DNA of 64,000 nt from Geodermatophilaceae bacterium URHB0062 (GTDB lineage Bacteria > Actinomycetota > Actinomycetes > Mycobacteriales > Geodermatophilaceae). Under the pieces are notes generated by a model, which worked only from the letters and a program-made list of their open reading frames with translations, was not told the origin of the DNA and did not search any database. Position 1 is the stretch's first letter. Every line of letters starts with the position of its first letter. The stretch is from the NCBI GenBank assembly GCA_000620185.1, contig JHVO01000005.1, forward strand, positions 62,001-126,000. Direction: 5' to 3'. Positions 18,763 to 26,992 of this stretch are shown here, piece by piece. A program made the translations under genes and the position numbers.

Positions 18763-19887
18763 GTGCCCCGCGCCACCGTCGACATCACCCCTGCCGGTCA
18801 GCGTCCGGACGAGGACCCCTCTCTCGCCGTCCGCAACAACGGCGGCGTCCCGCCGTCGGCCGAGCCGGCTCCGTCAGGACGGCGGGAAGCGTTGCTGGTG
18901 CTCTCCTTCGGTGGGCCCGAGGGGCACGACGACGTGATGCCGTTCCTGGAGAACGTCACCCGCGGTCGCGGCATCCCGCGGGAGCGGCTGGAGGAGGTGG
19001 CCGAGCACTACCACCACTTCGGCGGGGTCAGCCCGATCAACGACCAGAACAAGGCCCTGATCGCGGCGATCGAGGATGCGCTGGCGTCGGCCGGCGTCGA
19101 CCTGCCGGTCTACTGGGGCAACCGCAACTGGGGGCCGTACGTCGAGGACACCTGGGCGCAGATGGCCGGGGACGGGATCGAGCACGTCTACGTCTTCGCC
19201 ACCTCCGCGTACGCGTCGTTCTCCGGCTGCCGGCAGTACCACGAGGACGTCGCCCGCGCGCGCGTCTCCTACGGCGGGGGTCCCACCGCCGAGAAGCTGC
19301 CGCACTACTTCGACGCTCCCGGCTTCGTGCGGGCCAACGCCGACGCCCTTGCGGCGGCGCTCGCCTCGCTGCCGGAGGAGGTGCGCGGCACCGCCCGTCT
19401 GGTCGCGACGGCGCACAGCATCCCCGACGTCATGGCGGCGGTCGCCGGCCCCGACGGGGGTGCCTACGAGGCGGAGCTGACGGCGGCCGCGCGCCGGGTC
19501 GTCGACGCCGTCGACGCGGGCCGGCCGTTCGACCTGGTCTGGCAGAGCCGGAGCGGTCCGCCGTCCGTGCCCTGGCTCGAGCCGGACATCAACGACCACC
19601 TGCGGACGCTCGCCAAGGACGGCGAGACGGCGGTCGTCGTCTTCCCGGTCGGCTTCGTCAGCGACCACCTCGAGGTGATCTGGGACCTCGACAACGAGGC
19701 GAGGGAGACGGCCGAGGAACTCGGCCTCACCTTCGCCCGCGCGGCCACGGCCGGCACGCACCCCGCCTTCGTGGCCTCGGTCGTCGACCTGCTGCAGGAG
19801 CGCCGGGCCGGAGGAGCGCCGCGGCTGGGCACGAACTGTCCCGCGGCGTGCTGTTTCGTGGCTCCGAGGCCCCGTCCGGCCGGGTAG
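18763..19887 (+). CDS. hemH: ferrochelatase
   Basis: 374 residues. It inserts ferrous iron into a porphyrin; in actinobacteria the substrate is usually coproporphyrin III. Motifs include LSFGGPEG, HHFGGVSPIN, TSAYASFSGCRQYHED, ATAHSIP and FPVGFVSDHLEV. C156 together with C359, C363 and C364 in the C-terminal NCPAACC motif fits a [2Fe-2S] cluster as in mycobacterial enzymes. A 40-residue non-conserved N-terminal extension is present. GTG 18763 is preceded by GAGGAAGAAG. It follows inhA as in mycobacteria. Confidence 0.92.
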   Translation: MPRATVDITPAGQRPDEDPSLAVRNNGGVPPSAEPAPSGRREALLVLSFGGPEGHDDVMPFLENVTRGRGIPRERLEEVAEHYHHFGGVSPINDQNKALIAAIEDALASAGVDLPVYWGNRNWGPYVEDTWAQMAGDGIEHVYVFATSAYASFSGCRQYHEDVARARVSYGGGPTAEKLPHYFDAPGFVRANADALAAALASLPEEVRGTARLVATAHSIPDVMAAVAGPDGGAYEAELTAAARRVVDAVDAGRPFDLVWQSRSGPPSVPWLEPDINDHLRTLAKDGETAVVVFPVGFVSDHLEVIWDLDNEARETAEELGLTFARAATAGTHPAFVASVVDLLQERRAGGAPRLGTNCPAACCFVAPRPRPAG

Positions 19888-19895
19888 GTCCGCCG

Positions 19896-19963
19896 CTTTG
19901 CGGGTGTTGCTCCGGCATTTCGGGTGCTGCAGCACCCGCAATGGTCGAACAAGACCCGCAAAG
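19896..19963. repeat. 68-bp concentric dyad between convergent genes
   Basis: Outer arms CTTTGCGGGT and ACCCGCAAAG and the inner perfect palindrome CGGGTGCTGCAGCACCCG (19921-19938) share exactly one centre (19929/19930). Paired TTG/CAA and CATT/AATG steps lie between them. The structure could be a bidirectional terminator for hemH and the convergent hemerythrin gene. No T-tract is present, so a small palindromic mobile element is an alternative. Confidence 0.7.
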
Positions 19964-19972
19964 GCTCGGGGA

Positions 19973-20608
19973 TCAGGTCCGCCAGACCGGCGCGACGTCC
20001 TTGTTGTAGCGGCGGCCAAAGGTTTTCGAGAGTACGACGACGACCGGAGTGGGCACCGTCTTCCGCAGGAACGCGCGGCCGTCGTCGGTCATGCCGTCGG
20101 TCAGCCAGGCGAAGAAGCAGCCGGCCTCCGTCGGCGACACCGAGCGCAGCTTCTTCTCCACGGCCTTCCACTCCGGAGTCTCCAGGTGGGGTTCGAGCTG
20201 AGGCTCGAGGTCGGTCTCCTCGTGCGCGAGGTGCCGCTCGACCACCGTCCGGGTGCGGCCGACGCTCTCCCGGGCGGCCTGGGCGTCGGCGGCCGAGCCC
20301 GACTGCCCGTAGGCGCTCATCGCGGTCGCGGTGTCGGCCAGCGAGGCGGACATCGCGGCGTGCTCGGACCCCATGGCACCCAGGAGGTCCGGCGCGACGC
20401 CGACCGTCGCCAGCATCGGCCAGAGGTGGGTGTCCTCGCCCTCGTGGTGCCGGGTGAGCTCCCCGTGCAGGTTGGCGAAGGCGCGCTGCAGCTCGGCCGC
20501 CCGTTCGCGGTCGCCGTCGTCGGCCTGCGCAAGGGCCGCGTCCAGGCGCGCCAGGTCACGGCGGACGGCGGCGTGGATCAAGCGGTTCATCGTCATCGCT
20601 TCGGCCAT
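19973..20608 (-). CDS. hemerythrin-domain protein
   Basis: 211 residues. A four-helix bundle carries diiron ligands in the pattern HGELTRHHEGEDTHLWP (about 48-64), GSEHAAM and VERHLAHEETDLEP. These match the hemerythrin HHE family, which binds oxygen or NO or serves as an iron sensor. The ligand helices end near residue 140; the last 70 residues are an extra helical region (PTEAGCFFAWLTDGM). ATG 20606-20608 is taken as start. It is convergent with hemH. Confidence 0.87.
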   Translation of the reverse strand: MAEAMTMNRLIHAAVRRDLARLDAALAQADDGDRERAAELQRAFANLHGELTRHHEGEDTHLWPMLATVGVAPDLLGAMGSEHAAMSASLADTATAMSAYGQSGSAADAQAARESVGRTRTVVERHLAHEETDLEPQLEPHLETPEWKAVEKKLRSVSPTEAGCFFAWLTDGMTDDGRAFLRKTVPTPVVVVLSKTFGRRYNKDVAPVWRT

Positions 20609-20668
20609 GCCGGCGCAGGTTAGTGATCCGCCGGCCGGTGCGGAGACCTTCCGTCCCTGGTCACCCGC

Positions 20669-21403
20669 TCAGCGGGGCACCCAGTTGTAGGCGGCGGTGA
20701 TCGCGTGCCGGACCGCATCGGCGAGCGGGCGCAGGGCCTCGTCGCGGCGGGCGGCCTGTGCGTGGTTCACCGCCGCACCCGGGGCGTCCGCCAGGGCCAG
20801 GTCGAGAACGGCCGCGAGCCGCTGCGCCCGCCCCAGTACCGACAGGGCCAGCTGGTCGTGGCCGGCCGGCAACCCGGGTGCGGTCGCCTTCGACAGCCCC
20901 GCCAGCAGGGCGGGCACCTCCGGGTTCCAGCGCGCCACGTCGAGACGCGCGAGCGTGCGGGCCGCATCGCCGACCGCGAGGTCGAGCTCCCCGGACACGG
21001 CGCGCAGGCTGCCCTCGACCGGGGGCGCGACGGGCGGGGCGCCGTCCAGCGGGAACGCCGTCCACTCGACCATCTCCGGCCCGAGCGCCTCGGGCACGAA
21101 CGCCACCCGCTGACCGACGGCGGCCTGCCCGGACTCCAGCGCCAGCGGCGCAAGCCCGGGGACCGGCGGCAGCCCCCGGACGTCGCCGGGCACCGGCAGC
21201 ACGAGCCGGAACCGCTGCTCCCCGAGCGCTCTCAGCGCCGAGAGCGCGGCGCCCAGCGGGACGGCCTCCGTCGTCCCGGGCAGGCCCGAGACCCGGTGCG
21301 CGGTGTCGCCGAGCAGGGCGTCGAGGGCGTCGTCGTACGGGCTGCGACCGGTGAGCCAGGCGGTCGACCAGACCGCGAACCGGCCGGCGGGGAAATCGTG
21401 CAC
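20669..21403 (-). CDS. conserved actinobacterial hypothetical protein
   Basis: 244 residues, no recognised domain and no signal or membrane segment. It looks like a soluble alpha/beta protein rich in Ala, Leu and Pro. It starts MHDFPAGRFAVWSTAWLTGR and ends in a helical HAITAAYNWVPR. Coding bias is strong. It is divergent from the NfeD gene and follows the hemerythrin gene in the same direction with a 60-bp gap. Confidence 0.75.
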   Translation of the reverse strand: MHDFPAGRFAVWSTAWLTGRSPYDDALDALLGDTAHRVSGLPGTTEAVPLGAALSALRALGEQRFRLVLPVPGDVRGLPPVPGLAPLALESGQAAVGQRVAFVPEALGPEMVEWTAFPLDGAPPVAPPVEGSLRAVSGELDLAVGDAARTLARLDVARWNPEVPALLAGLSKATAPGLPAGHDQLALSVLGRAQRLAAVLDLALADAPGAAVNHAQAARRDEALRPLADAVRHAITAAYNWVPR

Positions 21404-21496
21404 CCAGCGAGGCTACGACGAGGCCGTGACCGTTCCGATACCCCCTGCGGGCGCCGGCGGGACCATCGATCTGGTGTGGGGTGCGACACTTCGATC

Positions 21497-21934
21497 GTGG
21501 CTGCGTGGTTGCTCTGGCTGATCGCCGCGGGCCTGTTCGCCGCGGGCGAGGTGGTCAGTCTCGACCTCGTCCTGCTGATGTTCGCGGGCGGGGCGCTGGG
21601 CGGGATGACGGTGGCGCTCGTCGGTGGGGCCACCGTGCTGCAGATGGTCGCGTTCATCGCCGTCGCGGGCGTGCTCCTTGCCCTGGTACGCCCGCTGGCC
21701 CAGAAGCACCTCACCCAGGGCACGCCGTTGCAGCTCGACGGGGTCGACACCCTGATCGGGCGCACGGCGCGGGTCACGCGGGACATCGACGCCGACGGCG
21801 GGCGGATCCGCATGGGCGCCGACGAGTGGACCGCCCGCAGCCAGCACCGCGGCGAGACCTTCGCGGTCGGTGCGACCGTCCGGATCCTGCAGGTGGACGG
21901 CGCGACCGCGATCGTCGGCGACGCGATGGAGTGA
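21497..21934 (+). CDS. NfeD-family membrane protein
   Basis: 145 residues. Two or three hydrophobic segments lie within residues 1-65. A soluble OB-fold NfeD domain (about 80-145) contains LIGRTARVTRDI, IRMGADEWTARS and a final VDGATAIVGD. NfeD proteins pair with SPFH proteins in membrane microdomains, and the SPFH gene follows 113 bp downstream. GTG 21497 is chosen; GTG 21476 is possible and neither has a strong ribosome-binding site. Confidence 0.82.
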   Translation: MAAWLLWLIAAGLFAAGEVVSLDLVLLMFAGGALGGMTVALVGGATVLQMVAFIAVAGVLLALVRPLAQKHLTQGTPLQLDGVDTLIGRTARVTRDIDADGGRIRMGADEWTARSQHRGETFAVGATVRILQVDGATAIVGDAME

Positions 21935-22047
21935 CGCCCTGAGCGACCCACTGAGGTCGACATCGCAGGGGTGAACCCTGTGGACGACGCGTGACCCGGC
22001 GGTTCGCGAGGAGCAGGATCGGCGGTACCCGAGGGAAGGAGCCCCCC

Positions 22048-23220
22048 GTGACACCCGCACTCATCGCCCTGCTCGTGGTCGCGCTCTTCGTGGTCATCGT
22101 GCTGGCCAAGAGCGTGACCATCGTGCCGCAGGCCCAGGCGAAGGTGATCGAGCGGCTCGGTCGGTACAGCCGCACGCTGTCGCCGGGACTGAACCTGCTG
22201 GTGCCGTTCGTCGACCGCGTGCGGGCCACCATCGACCTGCGCGAACAGGTCATCTCCTTCCCGCCCCAGCCGGTGATCACCTCGGACAACCTGCAGGTCG
22301 GTATCGACACCGTCCTGTACTTCCAGGTGACCGATCCGCGGCTGGCCGTGTACGGCATCGCGAACTACATCACCGGCATGGAGCAGTTGACCACCACGAC
22401 GCTGCGCAACGTCGTCGGCGGCCTCAACCTCGAGGGCGCGCTGACCGGGCGCGACGGCATCAACAGCCAGCTCCGCGAGGTCCTCGACGGGACCACGGGT
22501 CCGTGGGGTCTGCGCGTGGCGCGGGTGGAGATCAAGGCGATCGACCCGCCGGCGTCGATCCGCGACTCCATGGAGAAGCAGATGCGCGCCGACCGCGACA
22601 AGCGCGCGATCATCCTGACCGCGGAGGGCGCCCGGCAGTCGGCCATCACGACCGCCGAGGGTCAGAAGGCCGCGGCCATCCTCTCGGCCGAGGGCAGGAA
22701 GCAGTCGGCGATCCTCGAGGCCGAGGCCGAACGGCAGAGCCGGATCCTGCGCGCCGAGGGTGAACGGGCCGCGCTCTTCCTGCAGGCTCAGGGCCAGGCC
22801 AAGTCGATCGAGACGGTGTTCCAAGCGATCCACGACGGGAAGCCGGACCAGGGCCTGCTGGCCTACCAGTACCTGCAGACGCTGCCGCAGATCGCCCAGG
22901 GCGACGCCAACAAGATGTGGATCGTCCCCAGCGAGTTCAGCAAGGCGCTGGAAGGCCTGGCCAACCTCGGCGGGGCCGCCGAGGGCAAGTCGTGGCTCGA
23001 CGTCGAGCCGTCGGCGAACGGGAGCGCGCGGCCGAACGCGGAGATCGACACGAGCAGCTGGTTCGAGTCGCAGTTGCCACCGGCCGCCGAGCAGCCCGAG
23101 GCGAAGATCGAGCTGTCGAGCATCGCCGACATCCCCATGCCGACCACGCCGTCCCTCGCCCAGGCCAAGGAGGAGGTCCGGGAGATCGGCAGCGCCGAGC
23201 TCCCCCCGCCGGGGCAGTAG
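22048..23220 (+). CDS. SPFH/Band 7 (stomatin-like) protein
   Basis: 390 residues. One N-terminal transmembrane helix (about 3-20) precedes the SPFH domain (about 22-190): VPQAQAKVIERLGRYSRTLS, VPFVDRVRATIDLREQV, VGIDTVLYFQVTDP. A long Glu/Ala/Arg coiled coil follows (RDKRAIILTAEGARQSAI onward), then a disordered acidic tail. It scaffolds membrane domains and probably works with the NfeD protein. GTG 22048 has GAAGGAG 6 nt upstream. Confidence 0.92.
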   Translation: MTPALIALLVVALFVVIVLAKSVTIVPQAQAKVIERLGRYSRTLSPGLNLLVPFVDRVRATIDLREQVISFPPQPVITSDNLQVGIDTVLYFQVTDPRLAVYGIANYITGMEQLTTTTLRNVVGGLNLEGALTGRDGINSQLREVLDGTTGPWGLRVARVEIKAIDPPASIRDSMEKQMRADRDKRAIILTAEGARQSAITTAEGQKAAAILSAEGRKQSAILEAEAERQSRILRAEGERAALFLQAQGQAKSIETVFQAIHDGKPDQGLLAYQYLQTLPQIAQGDANKMWIVPSEFSKALEGLANLGGAAEGKSWLDVEPSANGSARPNAEIDTSSWFESQLPPAAEQPEAKIELSSIADIPMPTTPSLAQAKEEVREIGSAELPPPGQ

Positions 23221-23224
23221 CTGA

Positions 23225-23268
23225 CCACCAGGTGACGTCCGCACCACGTCGGGGACGTCACCTGGTGG
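23225..23268. terminator. hairpin between convergent SPFH and sigma-factor genes
   Basis: A perfect 16-bp inverted repeat (23225-23240 with 23253-23268; CCACCAGGTGACGTCC and its complement) with a 12-nt loop begins 4 bp after the SPFH stop. It lies before the convergent sigF stop. No U-tract, as is usual for actinobacterial bidirectional terminators. Confidence 0.75.
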
Positions 23269-23374
23269 ACCCGGTGTGGGGGCCCCGGAGGCTCCCCGCC
23301 TGGGACATGGGCAACGGCTCAACGGCAGCCGGGACGGCCGTTGGTCGCGGTGTCGTCCGGAGGACGACCTTGTC

Positions 23375-24352
23375 CTAGTCCTTCAGCAGGCCCTCGCGGA
23401 GCTTGGCCAGCGTCTGGCTGAGCAGGCGGGACACGTGCATCTGCGAGATGCCGATGTCGGCCGCGATCTGCGACTGGGTCATGTTGCCGAAGAACCGCAG
23501 GATGAGGATGCGGCGCTCGCGGGCGGGGATGGTGGCCAGCAGCGGCTGCAGCGACTCCCGGTACTCCACGCCCTCCAGCGCCGCGTCCTCCTCGCCCAGC
23601 GTCGCCGCCAGCGTGGGGGAGTCGTCCTCACCCGAGAGCCGCTCGTCCAGGGAGCTGCTGCGGTAGGCGTTGGCCACCGCCAGACCCTCCAGCACCTCCG
23701 CACGCGGGATGCCGAGGTGCTCGGCGAGCTCCGACGGTGTCGGGGCCCGGCCGTTCTTCTGCGCGAGCTCGCCGACCGCGGCGTTGAGCGACAGGTGCAG
23801 CTCCTGCAGCCGGCGCGGCACCCGGACCGACCAGCCCTGGTCGCGGAAGTGCCGCTTGATCTCGCCGGTGATGGTCGGGACGGCGAAGGAGAGGAACTCG
23901 ACGCCGCGGGTGGGGTCGAACCGGTCGATCGCCGCGATCAGCCCCAGCGTGCCCACCTGCAGCAGGTCGTCGAAGGGCTCGCCCCGGTTGCTGAAGCGCC
24001 GGGCGAAGTGCCGGACCAGCGGAAGGTGCTCCTCGACGAGGATCTCCCGCAGCCGGTCGCGGCGCGGGTCGTCCTTCTCCAGCGTCGCCAGCTCGGCGAA
24101 CAGCGGAGCGGTCCGCTCGGCCCGGCGACGGTTGTCCGAGATGGGCGGGGTGTCCGGCTCGGCCGGCGCGGCCGCGGCAGGCGTCTCGGCGGGGTCGTCG
24201 GTCCGCGGAGCGGGCGCGTTCTCCGCCGTCTCGTCCTGCTGCTCCTGAGCTGCGATGTCGTCCTCCGGCGCTACGGGTGAGGCCTTGGACCGCTGACCGG
24301 GCAGCGGTACTCCCACCGCGGGTGTCTCGTCAGTGGATGGCGAGCGGGTCAC
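23375..24352 (-). CDS. sigF: SigB/SigF-family RNA polymerase sigma factor
   Basis: 325 residues. An 80-residue acidic, Pro/Ala-rich N-terminal extension precedes region 2 (LVRHFARRFSNRGEPFDDLLQVGTLGL), region 3 (RRLQELHLSLNAAVGELAQ) and region 4 (PARERRILILRFFGNMTQSQIAADIGISQMHVSRLL). It belongs to the general-stress/sporulation class III sigma-70 group. GTG 24350-24352 overlaps the rsbW stop. A SigF-type promoter upstream of rsbW suggests autoregulation. Confidence 0.92.
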   Translation of the reverse strand: MTRSPSTDETPAVGVPLPGQRSKASPVAPEDDIAAQEQQDETAENAPAPRTDDPAETPAAAAPAEPDTPPISDNRRRAERTAPLFAELATLEKDDPRRDRLREILVEEHLPLVRHFARRFSNRGEPFDDLLQVGTLGLIAAIDRFDPTRGVEFLSFAVPTITGEIKRHFRDQGWSVRVPRRLQELHLSLNAAVGELAQKNGRAPTPSELAEHLGIPRAEVLEGLAVANAYRSSSLDERLSGEDDSPTLAATLGEEDAALEGVEYRESLQPLLATIPARERRILILRFFGNMTQSQIAADIGISQMHVSRLLSQTLAKLREGLLKD

Positions 24353-24846
24353 CGGGCGACCGAGATGTTCTGTCCGGCTCCGCTCTCGACCCCGGTCGGA
24401 CGCTGCCCGGGCAGGTACTTGTCCATCAGGATGACACCGACCGGAGCGTCCGTGCCGTTGCCGCCCGGAACGTCGGCCTGCGTCGACCGCCGGGCGTCGA
24501 CCGCGTCGACGAGGGTGGCCAGGACGGCCCAGCCGAAGCCCTCGCGGGGGACCTCGACGCCCTCGGCCGTGGGCACCCAGGCCTCGATGTGCAGGCCGGC
24601 GCGGGTGGTCTCGAACACGACGGTCAGCGGGGAGTTTCCCGCGGCCACGAGCGACAGGGTCGCGCAGGCCTCGTCGACCGCCAGGCGGAGGTCTTCGACG
24701 GCGTCGAGGTCGTAGTCCATGCGCATGGCCAGGTCACCGGCCATCGCCCGGACCGCCGGCAGCTGGGTCGGCGTGGTGGGCACCCGCAGCTCCAGTCGCT
24801 CCGCGCGCCGTCCGTCCTGCGCGAGGGTGCCCCTCGAGTCGACCAT
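24349..24846 (-). CDS. rsbW: anti-sigma regulatory factor, RsbW-like histidine-kinase-type ATPase
   Basis: 165 residues of the GHKL fold. The N-box is LRLAVDEACATL. The glycine-rich ATP-lid region is degenerate (EGFGWAVLATLVDAVDA). It would bind and inhibit the sigma factor encoded immediately downstream, and phosphorylate STAS antagonists. ATG 24844-24846. The stop overlaps the sigF start (GTGA). Confidence 0.9.
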   Translation of the reverse strand: MVDSRGTLAQDGRRAERLELRVPTTPTQLPAVRAMAGDLAMRMDYDLDAVEDLRLAVDEACATLSLVAAGNSPLTVVFETTRAGLHIEAWVPTAEGVEVPREGFGWAVLATLVDAVDARRSTQADVPGGNGTDAPVGVILMDKYLPGQRPTGVESGAGQNISVAR

Positions 24847-24969
24847 CCGTCGTCTGCTCCTTCGTTACCAGCGCGCTCGTCCATCGAGTCGCGGGCGCTT
24901 CATCGGAACGGGCGATGCCCGTCTGCGGCACAGCCGACAGACGGCCGCCCCGAGCGCCGACGGGGAGGG

Positions 24970-24996
24970 TTACCCCAGGCCCCCGGCGCGTCAAAC
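24970..24996 (-). promoter_or_regulatory. SigF/SigB-type promoter of rsbW-sigF
   Basis: On the minus strand, GTTT (24996-24993) and GGGTAA (24975-24970) are separated by 17 bp. This fits the GTTT-N15-17-GGGTAT consensus known for actinobacterial SigB/SigF. It lies about 125 bp before rsbW in the divergent region shared with the phosphatase fusion gene. Confidence 0.65.
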
Positions 24997-25073
24997 GCGG
25001 CGTTCTCGGTTGCTCCCCGTTGGTTGGAGGCGCGGTTGCCGGGACCTGCCGGCTGTTGTTGGCTGCCCGAGAG

Positions 25074-26912
25074 ATGAGCGTCAGTTCCAGCAGTCTGCCA
25101 CCCTCCACCTCCAACGACGGGGCCGAGGGTTCCGCCGTCATGATCAGCGCCCTGGAGACCGCCCCCGCGGCGATCTACTGCGTCGGCCCCGCCGGTCCGG
25201 TGTGGGCGAACGCCCGGGCCCGCGCCCACGGACCGGTGTTCCCGGTCGTCGCCGGCCGGCCTGTGTCCGAACTGGTCGACCAGGTCCTGCGGACGGGGCA
25301 GCCCGAGACCGTGACGGGGCCCCTGGGCACCGAGGGTCCGGTCACCTCCGTCGTCGTCCGCCCCCTGCAGCTGGCGGACGGCCCCGGCGCGCTGCTGCTG
25401 ATCGGCGGCGAGACCGACGGGGAGAGCGCGCCCTGGCCGCTGCCCCCGGACGACCAGGTCGAGCAGGCGCAGCTGTCCCTGCTCCCACCGTCCCTGCCGA
25501 TGCTGCCGGACCTGCTGTTGTCGGGGAGCTACCACCGGGCCGCACTGGCCGACGCGGCCGGCGGCGACTGGTACGACGCCGTGCCCCTGGGCCAGGGCCG
25601 GGTCGCCCTGGTGATCGGCGACGCCGTGGGGCACGGGGTCCCGGCGGCGGGCGCGATGAGCCGGCTGCGGGGCGCCATGCGCTCCAACGCGCTGCGCGAC
25701 CCCTCGCCGGAGGCGGTCCTCTCGGGCCTCGACGCCTTCGCCGCGCAGATGGAGGACGTCGAGGGCGCGTCGGTCTTCTACGGCGTGCTCGACGCCGGCA
25801 CCGGCCGCCTGGCCTACACCGCCGCCGGCCACCCCGCACCGCTGGTCGTGCAGCCGGACGGCAGCACGACCTCGCTGCCCGTGACACCGCGACCCCCGCT
25901 GGGCAGCGTGCCCGGCACGACGGCACCGGTCGCCGAGCACGTGCTGCGCCAGGGGGCCACGCTGATCCTCTTCTCCAACGGCGCGGTGACCGACGGGACC
26001 GCGGGGCCCGACGACGCGCGCGACCGGCTGGGCGAAGTGGCCCGCAAGGTGCTGGGTCTCCCGGGAGCCGTGGAGTCCGACGGTTCGGCCGGCCTGGCCG
26101 GCGCGATCGCCGAGGGCGTCCGGCGTCCGCAGGGCTGGCCCGACGACGTCGCGGTCCTGGTCGCGCACCGCCGCGCGACCACGCTCGAGCCGCTGCGACT
26201 GGATCTGCCGGCGACCCCCGCCGCGCTGCCCGGAGTGCGGCGCCGGCTCGGTGCCTGGCTGACCTCCCTGGGCATGGGCGAGCACGACCGGGTGTCGGTG
26301 ATGGTCGCCGTCGGGGAGGCGTGCGCCAATGCCGCCGAGCACGCCTACCGCGACACCGAGCCCGGGCCCATGTCGGTGACGGCGGACGTCGACGTCGACG
26401 GGGTGCTGACCGTGACCGTGCGCGACGAGGGCACCTGGCGGCCGCCGGACCGCGATCCCGGCGACCGGGGTCGCGGGCTGCTGATCATGCGCCAGCTGGT
26501 CGACGGGGTCGCGCTGCAGGAGGAAAGCGGCACGACGGTCACCCTCAGACTGCGGCTGCGCCGCACCCCCGACGCCGATCCCGGACACACACCTGCTCCC
26601 GCCGGCGCCACCCTGACCGTCGACCGGGACGGCGAGGTGCCCGTCGTCCGGGTCTCGGGCCCGGTCGACGAGCTGAGCGCCGAGCACCTGCGCATCCGCC
26701 TCCTCGAGGCCAGCCACGGCGGCACCGGCCGGGTGCAGCTCGACCTGGTGGAGGTGGGGCTCTTCAGCAGCGCGGCCGTGCGCGTCGTGCTGGCGATCGC
26801 CCGCATCGCCCGGGAGGAGCGCTGGCAGCTGGTCGTCCACGCCCCGGCGGGTGGGGTGACCCGGCACGTCCTCGAGATCAGCGGGCTCGGTGACCTGGTC
26901 GAGCTGCGCTGA
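25074..26912 (+). CDS. SpoIIE-type phosphatase fused to HATPase and STAS domains
   Basis: 612 residues combining a whole partner-switching circuit. A PAS-like N-terminus covers about 25-112. The PP2C/SpoIIE phosphatase has GGDWYDA (D165) and GDAVGHG (D183), ending near 370. An RsbW-like ATPase carries N-box EACANAAEHAY and lid GRGLLIMRQLVDG (about 385-510). A C-terminal STAS domain (about 520-612) has VRVSGPVDELSAEHL and FSSAAVRVVL. It is divergent from rsbW-sigF and so a likely sensor or activator for SigF. ATG 25074 is used; ATG 25140 is an alternative. Confidence 0.9.
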   Translation: MSVSSSSLPPSTSNDGAEGSAVMISALETAPAAIYCVGPAGPVWANARARAHGPVFPVVAGRPVSELVDQVLRTGQPETVTGPLGTEGPVTSVVVRPLQLADGPGALLLIGGETDGESAPWPLPPDDQVEQAQLSLLPPSLPMLPDLLLSGSYHRAALADAAGGDWYDAVPLGQGRVALVIGDAVGHGVPAAGAMSRLRGAMRSNALRDPSPEAVLSGLDAFAAQMEDVEGASVFYGVLDAGTGRLAYTAAGHPAPLVVQPDGSTTSLPVTPRPPLGSVPGTTAPVAEHVLRQGATLILFSNGAVTDGTAGPDDARDRLGEVARKVLGLPGAVESDGSAGLAGAIAEGVRRPQGWPDDVAVLVAHRRATTLEPLRLDLPATPAALPGVRRRLGAWLTSLGMGEHDRVSVMVAVGEACANAAEHAYRDTEPGPMSVTADVDVDGVLTVTVRDEGTWRPPDRDPGDRGRGLLIMRQLVDGVALQEESGTTVTLRLRLRRTPDADPGHTPAPAGATLTVDRDGEVPVVRVSGPVDELSAEHLRIRLLEASHGGTGRVQLDLVEVGLFSSAAVRVVLAIARIAREERWQLVVHAPAGGVTRHVLEISGLGDLVELR

Positions 26913-26992
26913 GGACGCTCCCGGCATACCCGCGACGGGGGACCCGGGGACCCCCGCGTTTGTGGAACCGCCACGGTGCCCATTCCAGGGGC

